Program-made: the position numbers and the translations under genes
Notes under the pieces: model-generated
Seen by the model: only the letters and a program-made list of their open reading frames with translations
Databases searched by the model: none
What the model was told of the DNA's origin: nothing
Origin: Huintestinicola sp050874005
Lineage (GTDB): Bacteria > Bacillota > Clostridia > Oscillospirales > Ruminococcaceae
Reading direction: 5' to 3'
Assembly: GCF_050874005.1 (NCBI RefSeq)
Contig: NZ_JBNMJV010000002.1
Location: 85,478-149,477, forward strand
Length of the DNA: 64,000 bases
Part shown: one piece after another, positions 49,498 to 59,146 of the stretch
Position numbering within the stretch: position 1 is the first letter of the stretch
Layout of the letters: every line of letters starts with the position of its first letter

Positions 49498-50553
49498 ATG
49501 GAAACCATTACCGTGAACGCCTCCGAAAAATACGACGTTATCATCGGCGGCGGACTGCTGAAAAACTGCGGTGAATACGTAAGAAAGGTCACAAAAGCCG
49601 AAAAGATAGCCCTCATTTCCGATGACAACGTAAGCGGGATACATTCGGACAAGGTGAAAAAATCCCTCAGCGAAGCGGGATTTGACGTTTGCAGCTTTGT
49701 ATTTCCTCACGGGGAGGCTTCAAAATGCTCGGACACATTAAATAAGATTTACGGTTTCCTTGCACAAAATCATTTCACAAGAACAGACTGCATCATAGCC
49801 CTTGGCGGTGGCGTTACGGGCGATATGGCAGGCTACGCTTCTGCCACATACCTCAGAGGAATGGATTTTATACAGCTCCCCACCTCTCTCCTTGCACAGG
49901 TGGATTCTTCCGTCGGCGGAAAGACCGCCATCGACATTCCCGAGGGAAAAAATCTTGTGGGTGCGTTCAAGCAGCCCAAGCTTGTTTTATGCGATACCGA
50001 AGCCCTCAGGACTCTCCCCCGTGATTTTCTCATTGACGGAATGGGCGAGGTCGTTAAATACGGAATGATAAAGTCCGCACCTCTTTTCGATATCCTTTTA
50101 AATCACGATATTGACAGCATCTGGGAGGTTATGGAGGATATCATTGCCCGCTGCGTTTCAATAAAGCGTGACGTGGTGGAGGCGGACGAATTTGACAAGG
50201 GCGAGAGAATGCTCCTCAATTTTGGTCACACCCTCGGTCACTCCATAGAACAGTATTACCATTACACAGGAATTTCCCACGGCAGAGCGGTGGCAAAGGG
50301 AATGGAAATGATCACCCGTCTTGCCGAGAGCAAAAATATGTGCAGAAGCGGTCTTACGGACGAGCTTTTGACAGCTCTCAAAAAATACTGCCTTGACATT
50401 ACCGTTGAACCGGAAGCAAAGGACCTGGGCGGCGCTTGTCTTAATGACAAAAAAAGAGCAGGCAGCAGCATAAGTGTAATAATCTGCTCGGATATCGGCG
50501 TTTCCTCGGCAGTAAAAATGACAGTTGATGATTTTGAAAGCTTCTTAAAGTAA
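49498..50553 (+). CDS. aroB: 3-dehydroquinate synthase
   Basis: Second step of the shikimate pathway: closes DAHP to 3-dehydroquinate with catalytic NAD+ and a metal ion. The protein has 351 residues, normal length. NAD and substrate motifs are IIALGGGVTGDMAGYASATYLRG and QVDSSVGGKTAIDIPEGKN. Metal ligands are in EADEFDKGERMLLNFGHTLGHS. GAAAGGATG precedes the ATG. It heads an aroB-aroA-aroC run with gaps of 25-30 bp. Confidence 0.96.
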   Translation: METITVNASEKYDVIIGGGLLKNCGEYVRKVTKAEKIALISDDNVSGIHSDKVKKSLSEAGFDVCSFVFPHGEASKCSDTLNKIYGFLAQNHFTRTDCIIALGGGVTGDMAGYASATYLRGMDFIQLPTSLLAQVDSSVGGKTAIDIPEGKNLVGAFKQPKLVLCDTEALRTLPRDFLIDGMGEVVKYGMIKSAPLFDILLNHDIDSIWEVMEDIIARCVSIKRDVVEADEFDKGERMLLNFGHTLGHSIEQYYHYTGISHGRAVAKGMEMITRLAESKNMCRSGLTDELLTALKKYCLDITVEPEAKDLGGACLNDKKRAGSSISVIICSDIGVSSAVKMTVDDFESFLK

Positions 50554-50578
50554 AATTTTCCTTGAAAGCAGGTCTCTT

Positions 50579-51805
50579 ATGGACGTTAAGATCTACCCCT
50601 CAAAGCTTATCGGAACGGTAAGCGCCCCCTCCTCGAAAAGCTATTCCCACCGTATGATAATTGCCGCCGCCCTTGCGGACGGTGTCTCGGAAATATCAAA
50701 CGTCACCGACTCCAATGACATCACCGTCACATCTCAAGCAATGGAGGCTCTCGGAGCGAATGTGCTTGCCGACAGCGGCACATACACCGTCAGAGGCATA
50801 AAAACTCCTGCTGAAAAAGCCGAGATAGACTGCGGCGAAAGCGGTTCGACCCTTAGATTTATCATACCCGTTGCGGCAGCCCTGGGAACTACAGCGACCT
50901 TAAACGGTCACGCAAAGCTCCCTCAGAGACCCATTACCCCCTACACAAGGGAATTCCCCTCAAAGGGCGTTACCTTTGAGCCTCAGAGCGGTCTGCCAAT
51001 TACCCTGACGGGAAAGCTGAGAGCAGGCGAATACAACCTTGAGGGAGACGTTTCCTCACAGTTTATAACAGGTCTTATGCTGGCGCTGCCTATGTGTGAG
51101 GAGGACTCGGTGATAAAGCTCACCTCCCCTCTCCAGTCAAAGCCCTATGCGGATATGACCATTGCGGCGCTGAAAAAATTCGGCATTGACATAAGAGAAA
51201 TGTCTTTAAGCAGTCTGCCCATTTATCTTATCAAGGGCGGTCAGAAATACAAGCCCTGCCGCACAGCCGTTGAGGGCGATTATTCACAGGCGGCGTTCTT
51301 CTTCACCGCAAATGCGCTTGGCTCGGAGGTAAAGGTCACAAACCTTGACCCAAATTCCGTTCAGGGCGACAAGGCGATACTTGACATTATCTCTTCCTGC
51401 GGCGATGATATGAAGCCTTTCACCGCCGATGTTGCCGATATTCCCGACCTTGTTCCCATTCTTGCGGTCTTAGGCTCATTCACAAAGGGAACATCAAAAA
51501 TCGTTAATGCCGCTCGCTTAAAGCTCAAGGAGAGCGACCGTCTCACCTGCGTGGCAAACGCACTCAACGCCATAGGCGGCAAAGTCACCGCAGGAGACGA
51601 TTTTCTCACAATGGAGCATATTGATACATTCACAGGCGGCGAGGTGGATTCCTGCAAGGATCACCGTATCGTAATGGCAGCCGCCATTGCCGCCACAGCC
51701 TCAGATTCCCCCGTAATCATTCACGGTGCGGAGGACGTAAAAAAAAGCTATCCCCGATTCTTTGACGACTTCAAGTCGCTCGGCGGACAGTTTGAAATAT
51801 TGTAA
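50579..51805 (+). CDS. aroA: 3-phosphoshikimate 1-carboxyvinyltransferase (EPSP synthase)
   Basis: Joins shikimate-3-phosphate and PEP to give EPSP. The 408-residue protein carries PSSKSYSHRMIIAAALADG near the start, DCGESGSTLRFIIPVAAALG near residue 83, and ARLKLKESDRL, with the catalytic Lys and Glu, near 310. A lysine-for-threonine type of herbicide-insensitive motif is not evident. It lies between aroB and aroC. Confidence 0.95.
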   Translation: MDVKIYPSKLIGTVSAPSSKSYSHRMIIAAALADGVSEISNVTDSNDITVTSQAMEALGANVLADSGTYTVRGIKTPAEKAEIDCGESGSTLRFIIPVAAALGTTATLNGHAKLPQRPITPYTREFPSKGVTFEPQSGLPITLTGKLRAGEYNLEGDVSSQFITGLMLALPMCEEDSVIKLTSPLQSKPYADMTIAALKKFGIDIREMSLSSLPIYLIKGGQKYKPCRTAVEGDYSQAAFFFTANALGSEVKVTNLDPNSVQGDKAILDIISSCGDDMKPFTADVADIPDLVPILAVLGSFTKGTSKIVNAARLKLKESDRLTCVANALNAIGGKVTAGDDFLTMEHIDTFTGGEVDSCKDHRIVMAAAIAATASDSPVIIHGAEDVKKSYPRFFDDFKSLGGQFEIL

Positions 51806-51835
51806 GCCGTTTGAAAAGGAAGGAGAAACTAACCG

Positions 51836-52927
51836 ATGTCCTCATTTTGGAACCACAATATCAGCATTTCCCTTTTCGGGGAATCCCATGGTCCTGCTAT
51901 TGGCGTGACCATTGATAATCTTCCCCCCGGGGAATATATCGACTTAGAGCAGCTCAAGGAGTTTATGGCTCGCCGTGCTCCCCGCAATGATGCAACCTCC
52001 ACCCACCGCAAAGAGGCGGATATGCCCAGCATTATGTCGGGAATGCTCAATAACCGCACCACCGGCACTCCCCTTATGGCGCTCATTCAGAACACCGACC
52101 AGCACTCAAATGATTATAAAAACGTGTCCCACCTTGCCCGTCCGGGTCACGCCGATTATACGGGTGCTGTACGTTATCGGGGATTTAACGATGTGAGAGG
52201 CGGCGGTCATTTCTCGGGCAGACTCACCGCTCCTATCGTGTTCGCAGGAGCAGTCTGCGGTCAGATACTCGAGCGCAGAAGCATTTACACAGGCGCTCAC
52301 ATCGCTCAGATACACAATATCAAGGATACCATGTTCGACCCCTGCAATATTGACAGGGAGACAATTATCAATATCCGTCACAAAAAAATTCCCGTTATCA
52401 ATGACAGAAAGGGTACGGCAATGTACAACGACATCGCCAAGGCAAGAGAATGTCTCGACAGCGTGGGCGGTATAGTGGAATGTGCCATTACAAACGTTCC
52501 TGCGGGCATAGGCTCACCTATGTTCGAGGGACTTGAAAACACCATTGCACAGCTGGTTTTCGGTATCCCTGCGGTAAAGGGCATCGAATTCGGAGCAGGC
52601 TTCAATGCTTCAAAAATGCTGGGAAGCCAGAATAATGACGATTTCTACGTTGACGACCACGGTCACGTCAAGACAAAGACCAATAATCACGGCGGTATTC
52701 TCGGAGGAATTTCAAGCGGTATGCCCATAATTTTCAGAGTGGCATTCAAGCCCACCCCCTCCATCGCCCAGCCTCAGGACACCATTGACTATTCAAATCT
52801 CACAAATTCCACCATTGAGATCAAAGGCAGACACGATCCCTGCGTTGTGCTGAGAGCGGTGCCTGTAGTGGAGGCGGCGGCAAATATCGCAATACTTTCG
52901 CATATGCTGGATTACCCCAACTTCTGA
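51836..52927 (+). CDS. aroC: chorismate synthase
   Basis: Final shikimate-pathway step, an FMN-dependent 1,4-elimination of phosphate from EPSP. The 363-residue protein has normal length. Motifs: GESHGPAIGVTIDNLPPG near the start, RPGHADYTGAVRYRGFNDVRGGGHFSGR near 100-130 (FMN and active-site residues), and KTKTNNHGGILGGISSGMPI. AAGGAGAA precedes the ATG. It completes the aro run in this operon; aroD, aroE and aroK are not in the window. Confidence 0.96.
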   Translation: MSSFWNHNISISLFGESHGPAIGVTIDNLPPGEYIDLEQLKEFMARRAPRNDATSTHRKEADMPSIMSGMLNNRTTGTPLMALIQNTDQHSNDYKNVSHLARPGHADYTGAVRYRGFNDVRGGGHFSGRLTAPIVFAGAVCGQILERRSIYTGAHIAQIHNIKDTMFDPCNIDRETIINIRHKKIPVINDRKGTAMYNDIAKARECLDSVGGIVECAITNVPAGIGSPMFEGLENTIAQLVFGIPAVKGIEFGAGFNASKMLGSQNNDDFYVDDHGHVKTKTNNHGGILGGISSGMPIIFRVAFKPTPSIAQPQDTIDYSNLTNSTIEIKGRHDPCVVLRAVPVVEAAANIAILSHMLDYPNF

Positions 52928-52967
52928 AAGGGTAAGGATAGCACAGAGGAAAAAGGAGAAAAGAAAA

Positions 52968-53531
52968 ATGTCGGGTCAGCAGATGACAAACCCGGAGCTT
53001 AACTCCGTTCACAGCGTTAAAATTCTGCTGTGCTATATTTTAGAAAAGCTTAACCGCCCCGTCACCGAGGAGCAGCTCAGACTCATTTCGGAGGACAGCG
53101 GCGTTATAAACTACTTTTACTATTCCGACGCTCTTACAGAGCTTACCGAAAACGGCTCTGTCATTTCGGTAAGCGGAAGCATTGTGCTTACCGAAAAGGG
53201 CAGGCTGGGCTCGGAATACTTTAACCGCTACATTCCCCTTGTTTTCAGAAAAAAGCTTCTGAAAGCGGCGTTCGGATTTTTTATCCGTGAACAGAACGAG
53301 GATATGTGCTCCTGCACCGTCTCCGAGACCGACGACGGGTGCAGGGTAAACTTTGTGCTCTCGGACGGCGGCAGAGAGCTTATAAATATGAGCTTCTTTG
53401 CACCCGATATGTCACAGGGCGACCTTATCGCCGAAAAGATAAAATCTAATCCCACCGGCGCATACAAAAAAATACTGGGCTTTCTTCTTGATAATCCCGA
53501 GGAAGAAATAGACGTTGAAAAATACCTTTGA
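52968..53531 (+). CDS. DUF4364 family protein
   Basis: A 187-residue protein of the clostridial DUF4364 family. Residues about 10-80 look like a winged helix (VKILLCYILEKLNRPVTEEQLRLI, then YYSDALTELTENGSV and VLTEKGRLGSEYF), so DNA binding is possible. The C-terminal half is a mixed alpha/beta domain. Function is unknown. It follows aroC after 40 bp and ends just before galK. Confidence 0.78.
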   Translation: MSGQQMTNPELNSVHSVKILLCYILEKLNRPVTEEQLRLISEDSGVINYFYYSDALTELTENGSVISVSGSIVLTEKGRLGSEYFNRYIPLVFRKKLLKAAFGFFIREQNEDMCSCTVSETDDGCRVNFVLSDGGRELINMSFFAPDMSQGDLIAEKIKSNPTGAYKKILGFLLDNPEEEIDVEKYL

Positions 53532-53547
53532 TGAAAGGAAAATCACT

Positions 53548-54792
53548 ATGACTGTCAGCGAAAGCACACTTGAAAAGCTCTACGGAGCAAACGCAGTTTC
53601 TATGCAGAAAGGCAGATATGAGAACGCTCTTAAAAGCTTTGAAGATATTTACGGCAAGCAGGAAAACATCAGGCTTTTCTCCGCTCCCGGACGTACCGAG
53701 ATAGGCGGAAACCACACCGACCATAACAGAGGCTGCGTTATGGCAGCGGCGGTGGGACTTGATGTTATCGCCGTTGTTTCCCCCTGCGAGGGAAATATTG
53801 TATCGGTAAAATCAGAGGGCTTCCCCGAGGACGTAGTGGACATCTCCGACCTTTCCGTTAAGGAAAACGAGAAAAACTCCTCCGCCTCCCTTATCAGAGG
53901 AGTTGCGGCAGGATTTAAGAATGCAGGTCTCAAGGTATGCGGCTTTAAGGCTTATACAACATCAAATGTGCTGAAAGGAAGCGGTCTTTCCTCTTCGGCG
54001 GCATTTGAGGTGCTTATCGGGACAATATTCTCCTATCTCTGCAATGAAGGAAGCGTTTCGGCAGTGAAGATCGCTCAGATAGCACAGTACGCCGAGAATG
54101 TATATTTCGGCAAGCCCTCGGGTCTTATGGATCAGATGGCTTCATCGGTAGGCGGATTTATCACCATTGATTTCAAGGATACCGAAAATCCCGTTATCGA
54201 CTCAATCTCCTACGATTTTGCGTCCTCTGGCTACACTCTCTGCATTGTGGACACCAAGGGAAATCACGCCGACCTTACCCCCGAATATGCTGCTATTCCC
54301 GTGGAAATGAAATCAGTTGCAAAATTCTTCGGAAAGTCGGAGCTTCGTGATATCACAAAGAAGCAGCTTCTTGATAATATTGCGGAGGTCCGCAAGGCTT
54401 GCGGCGACAGAGCTGTGGCAAGGGCATTCCACTTCTTTGATGACAACGAAAGAGTTGGAAAAGAAGCGGCGGCGCTCAGAAGCGGCGATATTGACAGCTT
54501 CCTGAAGCTTGTAAGCGAAAGCGGAAACAGCTCCTTCAAATATCTTCAGAATGTTTTCGCTGTAAAGACTCCTTCAGAGCAGGGACTTGTTATGGGTCTG
54601 TACATTTCCGAAGATCTGCTTCGGGGCAGAGGCGCTGTGAGAGTTCACGGCGGCGGCTTTGCAGGCACTATCCAGGCATTCGTTCCACACGATCTGCTTG
54701 ATACATATTCCGAAGCAATGGAAAAGGTCTTCGGAAAGGGCAGCTGCTACAAGCTGTATATCCGTCCCGTAGGCGGAACCGAGGTAAAGTAA
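53548..54792 (+). CDS. galK: galactokinase (GHMP kinase family)
   Basis: A 414-residue galactokinase-type GHMP kinase. Motifs in order are SAPGRTEIGGNHTDHNRG (the galactokinase signature near residue 47, with the sugar-binding Glu, His and Asp), LKGSGLSSSAAFEV (ATP loop near 145), GKPSGLMDQMASSVGG and the C-terminal VHGGGFAGTIQAF. The ATG at 53548 is chosen over an upstream in-frame ATG inside DUF4364 because GAAAGGAAAA sits before it. No galT or galE adjoins, so the sugar (galactose or a related hexose) is a family inference. Confidence 0.88.
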   Translation: MTVSESTLEKLYGANAVSMQKGRYENALKSFEDIYGKQENIRLFSAPGRTEIGGNHTDHNRGCVMAAAVGLDVIAVVSPCEGNIVSVKSEGFPEDVVDISDLSVKENEKNSSASLIRGVAAGFKNAGLKVCGFKAYTTSNVLKGSGLSSSAAFEVLIGTIFSYLCNEGSVSAVKIAQIAQYAENVYFGKPSGLMDQMASSVGGFITIDFKDTENPVIDSISYDFASSGYTLCIVDTKGNHADLTPEYAAIPVEMKSVAKFFGKSELRDITKKQLLDNIAEVRKACGDRAVARAFHFFDDNERVGKEAAALRSGDIDSFLKLVSESGNSSFKYLQNVFAVKTPSEQGLVMGLYISEDLLRGRGAVRVHGGGFAGTIQAFVPHDLLDTYSEAMEKVFGKGSCYKLYIRPVGGTEVK

Positions 54793-54799
54793 AAAATAT

Positions 54800-54837
54800 G
54801 CGGTCTGCATTCAAAACCGAATGCAGACCGCTTTTTT
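54800..54837 (+). terminator. terminator after galK
   Basis: Perfect 13-bp stem GCGGTCTGCATTC (54800-54812) with GAATGCAGACCGC (54819-54831) and six T. It can also serve the convergent XRE gene. Confidence 0.9.
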
Positions 54838-54840
54838 GCA

Positions 54841-55293
54841 TTATAGTTCAAAAATGATCCCTATTCCCATCAGCGCTGTCAGAATAAGCGACACCGCCAT
54901 TCCCACAAATGAAAGTATCTTCATTTTTTTAGAGCCGATCCTTTCGGCATTTTTTACCGCAAAGAACGCCACTATAAATCCGAACAGCGGCGGAAAGGAC
55001 AAATACGTGAGCATTACCGAATTTAAATATTCACGGTTCTTTGCTGACGAATCCACCTCGACTATCCTGACCTTTACCTCCCGTCCGCTTTCGTCTGCGT
55101 CCTCCTTGAGAAGATAATCGGCAGAGCAGTCAAATAGCTTGCTGAGTGCTATTATCTTTTCGGTCTCCGGATATGTCAGGTCGGTCTCCCATTTTGATAC
55201 GGACTGCCTTGATACGTTAAGTATCTCTGCAAGCTGCTCCTGGGTGTAATTGTTCTCTTTTCTGAGCTTGGAAATTTTTTCGCCTATGGTCAT
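54841..55293 (-). CDS. XRE-family regulator with two membrane helices
   Basis: A 150-residue protein. The helix-turn-helix covers residues about 1-62 (NYTQEQLAEILNVSRQSVSKWE). A short linker and two C-terminal membrane helices (about 95-115 and 125-147) follow. The ATG at 55293 has AGGAGG in front; a longer in-frame reading from 55419 has no such site and overlaps the promoter region. It resembles the membrane-bound XRE protein at 36 kb but lacks its zinc ribbon. Confidence 0.82.
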   Translation of the reverse strand: MTIGEKISKLRKENNYTQEQLAEILNVSRQSVSKWETDLTYPETEKIIALSKLFDCSADYLLKEDADESGREVKVRIVEVDSSAKNREYLNSVMLTYLSFPPLFGFIVAFFAVKNAERIGSKKMKILSFVGMAVSLILTALMGIGIIFEL

Positions 55294-55418
55294 ATAAAAC
55301 GCCTCCTGAATTTTTATTATGCTCTTATCATACCATATTCTCGGAAAATGGCTATAGATCGGGGCGTTCTTTTTGCAAACTGCAGGTTGCACAGGGCATT
55401 TTTCGGAAAATTCCTGCA

Positions 55419-56093
55419 CTAATTTACAATATCTTCCTTTTTGTCAACAGGGCTTACGCTTTTAAAAAAGCTGTCGCTGTCATATGTATAAACAGTGAGA
55501 ACGATATCCGTGCGAACCATTGAACCGATAAGCCCCGAGGAATATGCGCCGTTCGGAGACAGCTCCTTAAAGCTTACCGAACGGACGGAAACGCCTTCCG
55601 TTTCGTTTAAGAGATCCACATATCTCAGGGAGCCGCTGAATGAGCCTTCAAAGGAAAGCTCCACATCAATGGGCACGATGTAGCTTGAGTAGTCAAAGGC
55701 ATAGTCCTCCGCCTGCTTGTTGCCTGCGAAATTATATGGGATAAGGGCACCGCTTTCGCTGTCGCTCATATTTAGAGAAACGGGCGATAAATTCATATTC
55801 AGAAGCCTGTCTGTAAGCAGCTCGTCAATGGACTCATAGTTTCCTGCCCGGCAAAATCCCGAGAAAGAATCGTTATAATCATCCTCTGCTCTTTCATAGT
55901 TTTTCTTCGATCTGTCATACTCCTCGCTGCGTGAGATAAGAACGCTTGCCTCATCGGAGCATTTGTCAAGCTCGTGGCGGAGCGAATTCACCCTGTCTGC
56001 CATAGGGGAAATAAGCAGCAGATAGGACGCCGAAGCCGCCGCCAGCAGCGCTCCGAAATATATCAGCTTTTTGTCGCTGCCTGTAAGTGCCAT
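55419..56093 (-). CDS. pilO: PilO-like type IV pilus assembly protein
   Basis: A 224-residue protein with one N-terminal membrane helix (about residues 10-30), a coiled coil (35-75) and a C-terminal alpha/beta domain, the PilO layout. Sequence conservation in this family is low, so the name rests on topology, size and place in the pilC-pilM-pilN-pilO order. Its predicted partner PilN is 15 bp upstream. It is the last gene of the pilus operon. AAAGGGG precedes the ATG. Confidence 0.7.
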   Translation of the reverse strand: MALTGSDKKLIYFGALLAAASASYLLLISPMADRVNSLRHELDKCSDEASVLISRSEEYDRSKKNYERAEDDYNDSFSGFCRAGNYESIDELLTDRLLNMNLSPVSLNMSDSESGALIPYNFAGNKQAEDYAFDYSSYIVPIDVELSFEGSFSGSLRYVDLLNETEGVSVRSVSFKELSPNGAYSSGLIGSMVRTDIVLTVYTYDSDSFFKSVSPVDKKEDIVN

Positions 56094-56108
56094 TTCAATT
56101 CCCCTTTC

Positions 56109-56729
56109 TCATCGGTTTTTCACCGACTCGTTAATGTATCCGTAAAAGCTTGAATCATCGTAAACAGGCTGCCGCTTCATTACCGCTTCAACGGTGTATG
56201 AGCCGTCCGCCCTTTCGGAATATCCGCTGTATGTGACCTGGCTGAAAAGCTCCGTTGCCTTGAGCTTTCTCACATAATCGGGGATATTTGCGACATTCCG
56301 TACCTGCAGAGTAAAAATCATCTCGCCCTCGCTCTGGGTGCAGGAAATATCGGTAACGCTCATATCCGGAGACGAACAGGATATGACCGTTTCTATCTCG
56401 TTTGTTCCGATAACAGGGTATGACTCTCTGATAAGCTTGAAAAGTGATACCCTGTTCGTTTCAGTTTGCAGGACACTTGCTCCCGAAGCATACTCCTCCG
56501 CCGCTCTTGCCGTATCTCTCCTCTCCTCAGCTGCCGCACGCTGCTGTGCTATCTGCTCTGTAAGAGACCTTTCCTGAATTTTAAGGGAAAGGGCAGAGCC
56601 GATTATGAGCAGGGCAATTCCCAGAGCAGGGAAAAATGCTGCGGCAAATTCTCTCCTGCGCCGCTTCTTTTTCGGATCTTCAAGATATTTTGTATAAAAA
56701 TTCAGTTCGTGCTTTTTAAGCGTTCTCAT
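56109..56729 (-). CDS. pilN: PilN-like type IV pilus assembly protein
   Basis: A 206-residue protein with a short cytoplasmic N-terminus (LNFYTKYLEDPKKKRRRREF) that should contact PilM, one membrane helix (about 27-48), a coiled coil and a C-terminal ferredoxin-like domain. The canonical INLLP motif of PilN is not present. The assignment is from topology and gene order between pilM and pilO. Confidence 0.7.
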   Translation of the reverse strand: MRTLKKHELNFYTKYLEDPKKKRRRREFAAAFFPALGIALLIIGSALSLKIQERSLTEQIAQQRAAAEERRDTARAAEEYASGASVLQTETNRVSLFKLIRESYPVIGTNEIETVISCSSPDMSVTDISCTQSEGEMIFTLQVRNVANIPDYVRKLKATELFSQVTYSGYSERADGSYTVEAVMKRQPVYDDSSFYGYINESVKNR

Positions 56730-56780
56730 AATTTAGCTACCATCTTTCCTGCGGCTGACATCTGTTGAAAAAGCCGCCTG

Positions 56781-57698
56781 TCATAATGAAATGAGATTTC
56801 CAAGACAGTAAATATAATCCGCCATTGAGCCGGCGTCCACATCGGAAATGCCGTTTCCTCTTCTGACGATACAGCCCACAGGTATGGGCAGATCGGATAT
56901 TTTCTGATTTTCAAATACCGATTCGGCGGCGTGAAATACCTCTGCGTGATCTTCTCCCAGACCGCAGAAGAAAATGTCACGAAGCTCCGTGCCGTATCTC
57001 TGTGCTTTATGAAACTGTATCATTGAAGAAACTGCCGCACAGATCTCCTCGGCATATTCCCGTGTTCCGCTCTCGGAAAAGAGGCGCACCCTGTTTGAAA
57101 AGCTGTATTTACCGTTAACAAAGAGCAGAAGCAGAAGAATATTCCCGTCGGCGCAGGCGAGAACAAAAGTGCCGCCCTCCGCCGCTCCCGTGAACTTCAT
57201 ATAGCTTATACAGCAGTTCTGAGCGGTGTTTATAGACTTTATACTGCCCTTTATCTCGGAAAAAAGGTCAACATAGCTGCCGATGAACTTCCGTCCTGCG
57301 GCATAGGCGAAAACCGAAGCTCCCCCCTCCTTTAACGAAGGCTCGTCCACCGTGTAGTCGATAAGCAGATCGTCCGCATTTTCAACATCGGAAAATTCCC
57401 CTCTGATAATGCTCAGGAGATTTTTTTCGCTTGTGACGGGTACTGTCATTGGCTTTAACAGAACGGCTCCCCCGTCTACTGTGAGCCTTATATTCTTTCT
57501 GGGGAGCTTATACTGTCTCCAGGCGTCGGCAAGAGCGTTCTTCAACGCCCTGTCGTTGGTGATAACTCCGCCGATAATGGCGTCCCGCTCGGTGGGGACG
57601 GTAATGAGCCGTTTCAGGACAATGGTGCCCTTTGAAAAGCTGCCCGCTGCGATACGTATTCCTCCGGGAGAAAAATAAACCGATATATCCATTTTCAC
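56781..57698 (-). CDS. pilM: PilM-like actin-fold protein
   Basis: A cytoplasmic protein of about 305 residues with the PilM/ASKHA layout. Visible parts are the N-terminal strand pair DISVYFSPGGIRIAAGSFSK, KALADAWRQYKLPRKNIRLTVDG-type domain 1C and a C-terminal lobe with IFFCGLGEDHAEVF. Several glycine-rich nucleotide contacts are weaker than in characterised PilM. A GTG at 57698 is six bases after AAAGGA; ATGs at 57704 and 57692 are alternatives. It sits between pilC and pilN. Confidence 0.72.
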   Translation of the reverse strand: MKMDISVYFSPGGIRIAAGSFSKGTIVLKRLITVPTERDAIIGGVITNDRALKNALADAWRQYKLPRKNIRLTVDGGAVLLKPMTVPVTSEKNLLSIIRGEFSDVENADDLLIDYTVDEPSLKEGGASVFAYAAGRKFIGSYVDLFSEIKGSIKSINTAQNCCISYMKFTGAAEGGTFVLACADGNILLLLLFVNGKYSFSNRVRLFSESGTREYAEEICAAVSSMIQFHKAQRYGTELRDIFFCGLGEDHAEVFHAAESVFENQKISDLPIPVGCIVRRGNGISDVDAGSMADYIYCLGNLISL

Positions 57699-57717
57699 GA
57701 TCATTCCTTTTATGGAT

Positions 57718-58899
57718 TCAGATTGTAAGATAAAGCTCGTAAACGGGGAGCATTATCGAAGCAAATATCAGCAGGGTCAGAAACGCTGCCAAACCGAATA
57801 TCACACGCTCCGCATTCTCAGACAGCTTCTTTACCGCACGTTCCGATTCGTGCTCCAACGCCTCTGCCGCCGCTGAAAGCATATCTCCCAGTCTGCCCGA
57901 TTCTTCTCCTGCAAGCACAGCAGATCTGAGCCTTCCGTCAAAGCCGTCGGCACTTTCAAATGCCGCACGAAGGGTGCTGCCACGGCGTACAGACTTTATT
58001 GCTTCGTCCACCTGCTTTTCGATATACGCATTTCCGATATCTTCCTTTGCGGCGGTGCAGGCGGAGATCACCGGAAGTCCTCCGCTGTACATTGCCGAAA
58101 AGGTGCGGCAGAAACGTGATGTGTATATTATCCGAAAAAGCCTGCCTGCCCTTTTCCTTGTAACAAGCTGTTTTGAAAAATACATCTCCACCGAGGGAAT
58201 TGCAAAGGTAAGCCGTATGACCGCCGCCGCTGCACCGATAATAAGCAGGGCATACAGCCATCTGTCTCTGAGAAAGCTGCTGATCTGCCGCAGAAATGCC
58301 GTAAATGGCGGAAAGGTATCTCCGCCGTACATCTCGGCAAACACGGGGATAACAAATATCAGCGCTGCAAAAAGCAGAAGCACAAGAAGTCCGAGAAGCG
58401 CTAAAGGAAATGCCAGGCGGCTTTTGATATCATACCTGCTTTTTTCGTCTTTTTCGTAATGCTCTGCAAGCCGTTTGCAGGCTTCGGGAACGGTGCCGTT
58501 TTCCTCTGCGGCGGCTATCATACGGCAGGCAGCCCGAGGAAAAGCTCCGCCTGTGTAGCTCATTGCTTCCGACAAGGGTGCGCCAAGCTTTATGCTTTGG
58601 AAAACGCTCTTTACCGCAAGCTGCATATTGCTGCTCATTTCCTCTTTCAGCATTATGCCGAGGACTGTTGTGAGAGTAAGCCCTGCGGAAAGCATTGAGC
58701 CTGTCTGACGGAAAAGATCAATAAGCTCCGCCGAGGTCAGCCTCTTTGATGAATGTTTTTCATTTGCTTCCGTACAGCTTATAAGAAAAAGCTGTTCATC
58801 TTTCAGAACATCTCTCAGATCACTTTCATCGGCGGCTTCACGCCTGCCGCTGACAGCCCTGCCGTTCAGTGCGGCAGCCTTGTATTTATAGGCAGGCAT
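57718..58899 (-). CDS. pilC: type IV pilus/type II secretion inner-membrane platform protein PilC
   Basis: A 393-residue GspF/PilC family protein. Two repeated T2SSF domains occur (residues about 65-190 and 265-390), each ending in membrane helices. Segments typical of the family are LFRQTGSMLSAGLTLTTVLGIM and CRTFSAMYSGGLPVISACTAA, with ESGRLGDMLSAAAEALEHE near the end. ATG 58899 follows AAAGGAG; a longer in-frame reading runs into the promoter and is rejected. First gene of the minus-strand pilus operon. Confidence 0.88.
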   Translation of the reverse strand: MPAYKYKAAALNGRAVSGRREAADESDLRDVLKDEQLFLISCTEANEKHSSKRLTSAELIDLFRQTGSMLSAGLTLTTVLGIMLKEEMSSNMQLAVKSVFQSIKLGAPLSEAMSYTGGAFPRAACRMIAAAEENGTVPEACKRLAEHYEKDEKSRYDIKSRLAFPLALLGLLVLLLFAALIFVIPVFAEMYGGDTFPPFTAFLRQISSFLRDRWLYALLIIGAAAAVIRLTFAIPSVEMYFSKQLVTRKRAGRLFRIIYTSRFCRTFSAMYSGGLPVISACTAAKEDIGNAYIEKQVDEAIKSVRRGSTLRAAFESADGFDGRLRSAVLAGEESGRLGDMLSAAAEALEHESERAVKKLSENAERVIFGLAAFLTLLIFASIMLPVYELYLTI

Positions 58900-58969
58900 A
58901 AAAACTCCTTTCCCACCGATGGACATCTCCCGATATACGGCTATTTTTGTCAAAAATTTTCTGAATATA

Positions 58970-58998
58970 ATTTTACCACATTCCCCATAAATCGTCAA
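58970..58998 (-). promoter_or_regulatory. promoter of the pilC-M-N-O operon
   Basis: Minus strand: TTGACG (58998-58993), 17-bp spacer, TAAAAT (58975-58970), about 70 bp before pilC. Confidence 0.7.
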
Positions 58999-59078
58999 TA
59001 CCCTTGAATAAGTTTCGGGTATTTTTACACATTCACGTCAGAAAAATTTAATTTTCTCATAAATTTTGCTCCTGCATA

Positions 59079-59107
59079 TTGAAATCTGTACAAAAATATT
59101 TTATAAT
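59079..59107 (+). promoter_or_regulatory. promoter of pilB
   Basis: TTGAAA (59079-59084), 17-bp spacer, TATAAT (59102-59107), about 40 bp before pilB and divergent from the pilC promoter 80 bp away. Confidence 0.72.
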
Positions 59108-59146
59108 AAAACTATATCAAATTTTTTCATAAAGGGTGTGCCGTGA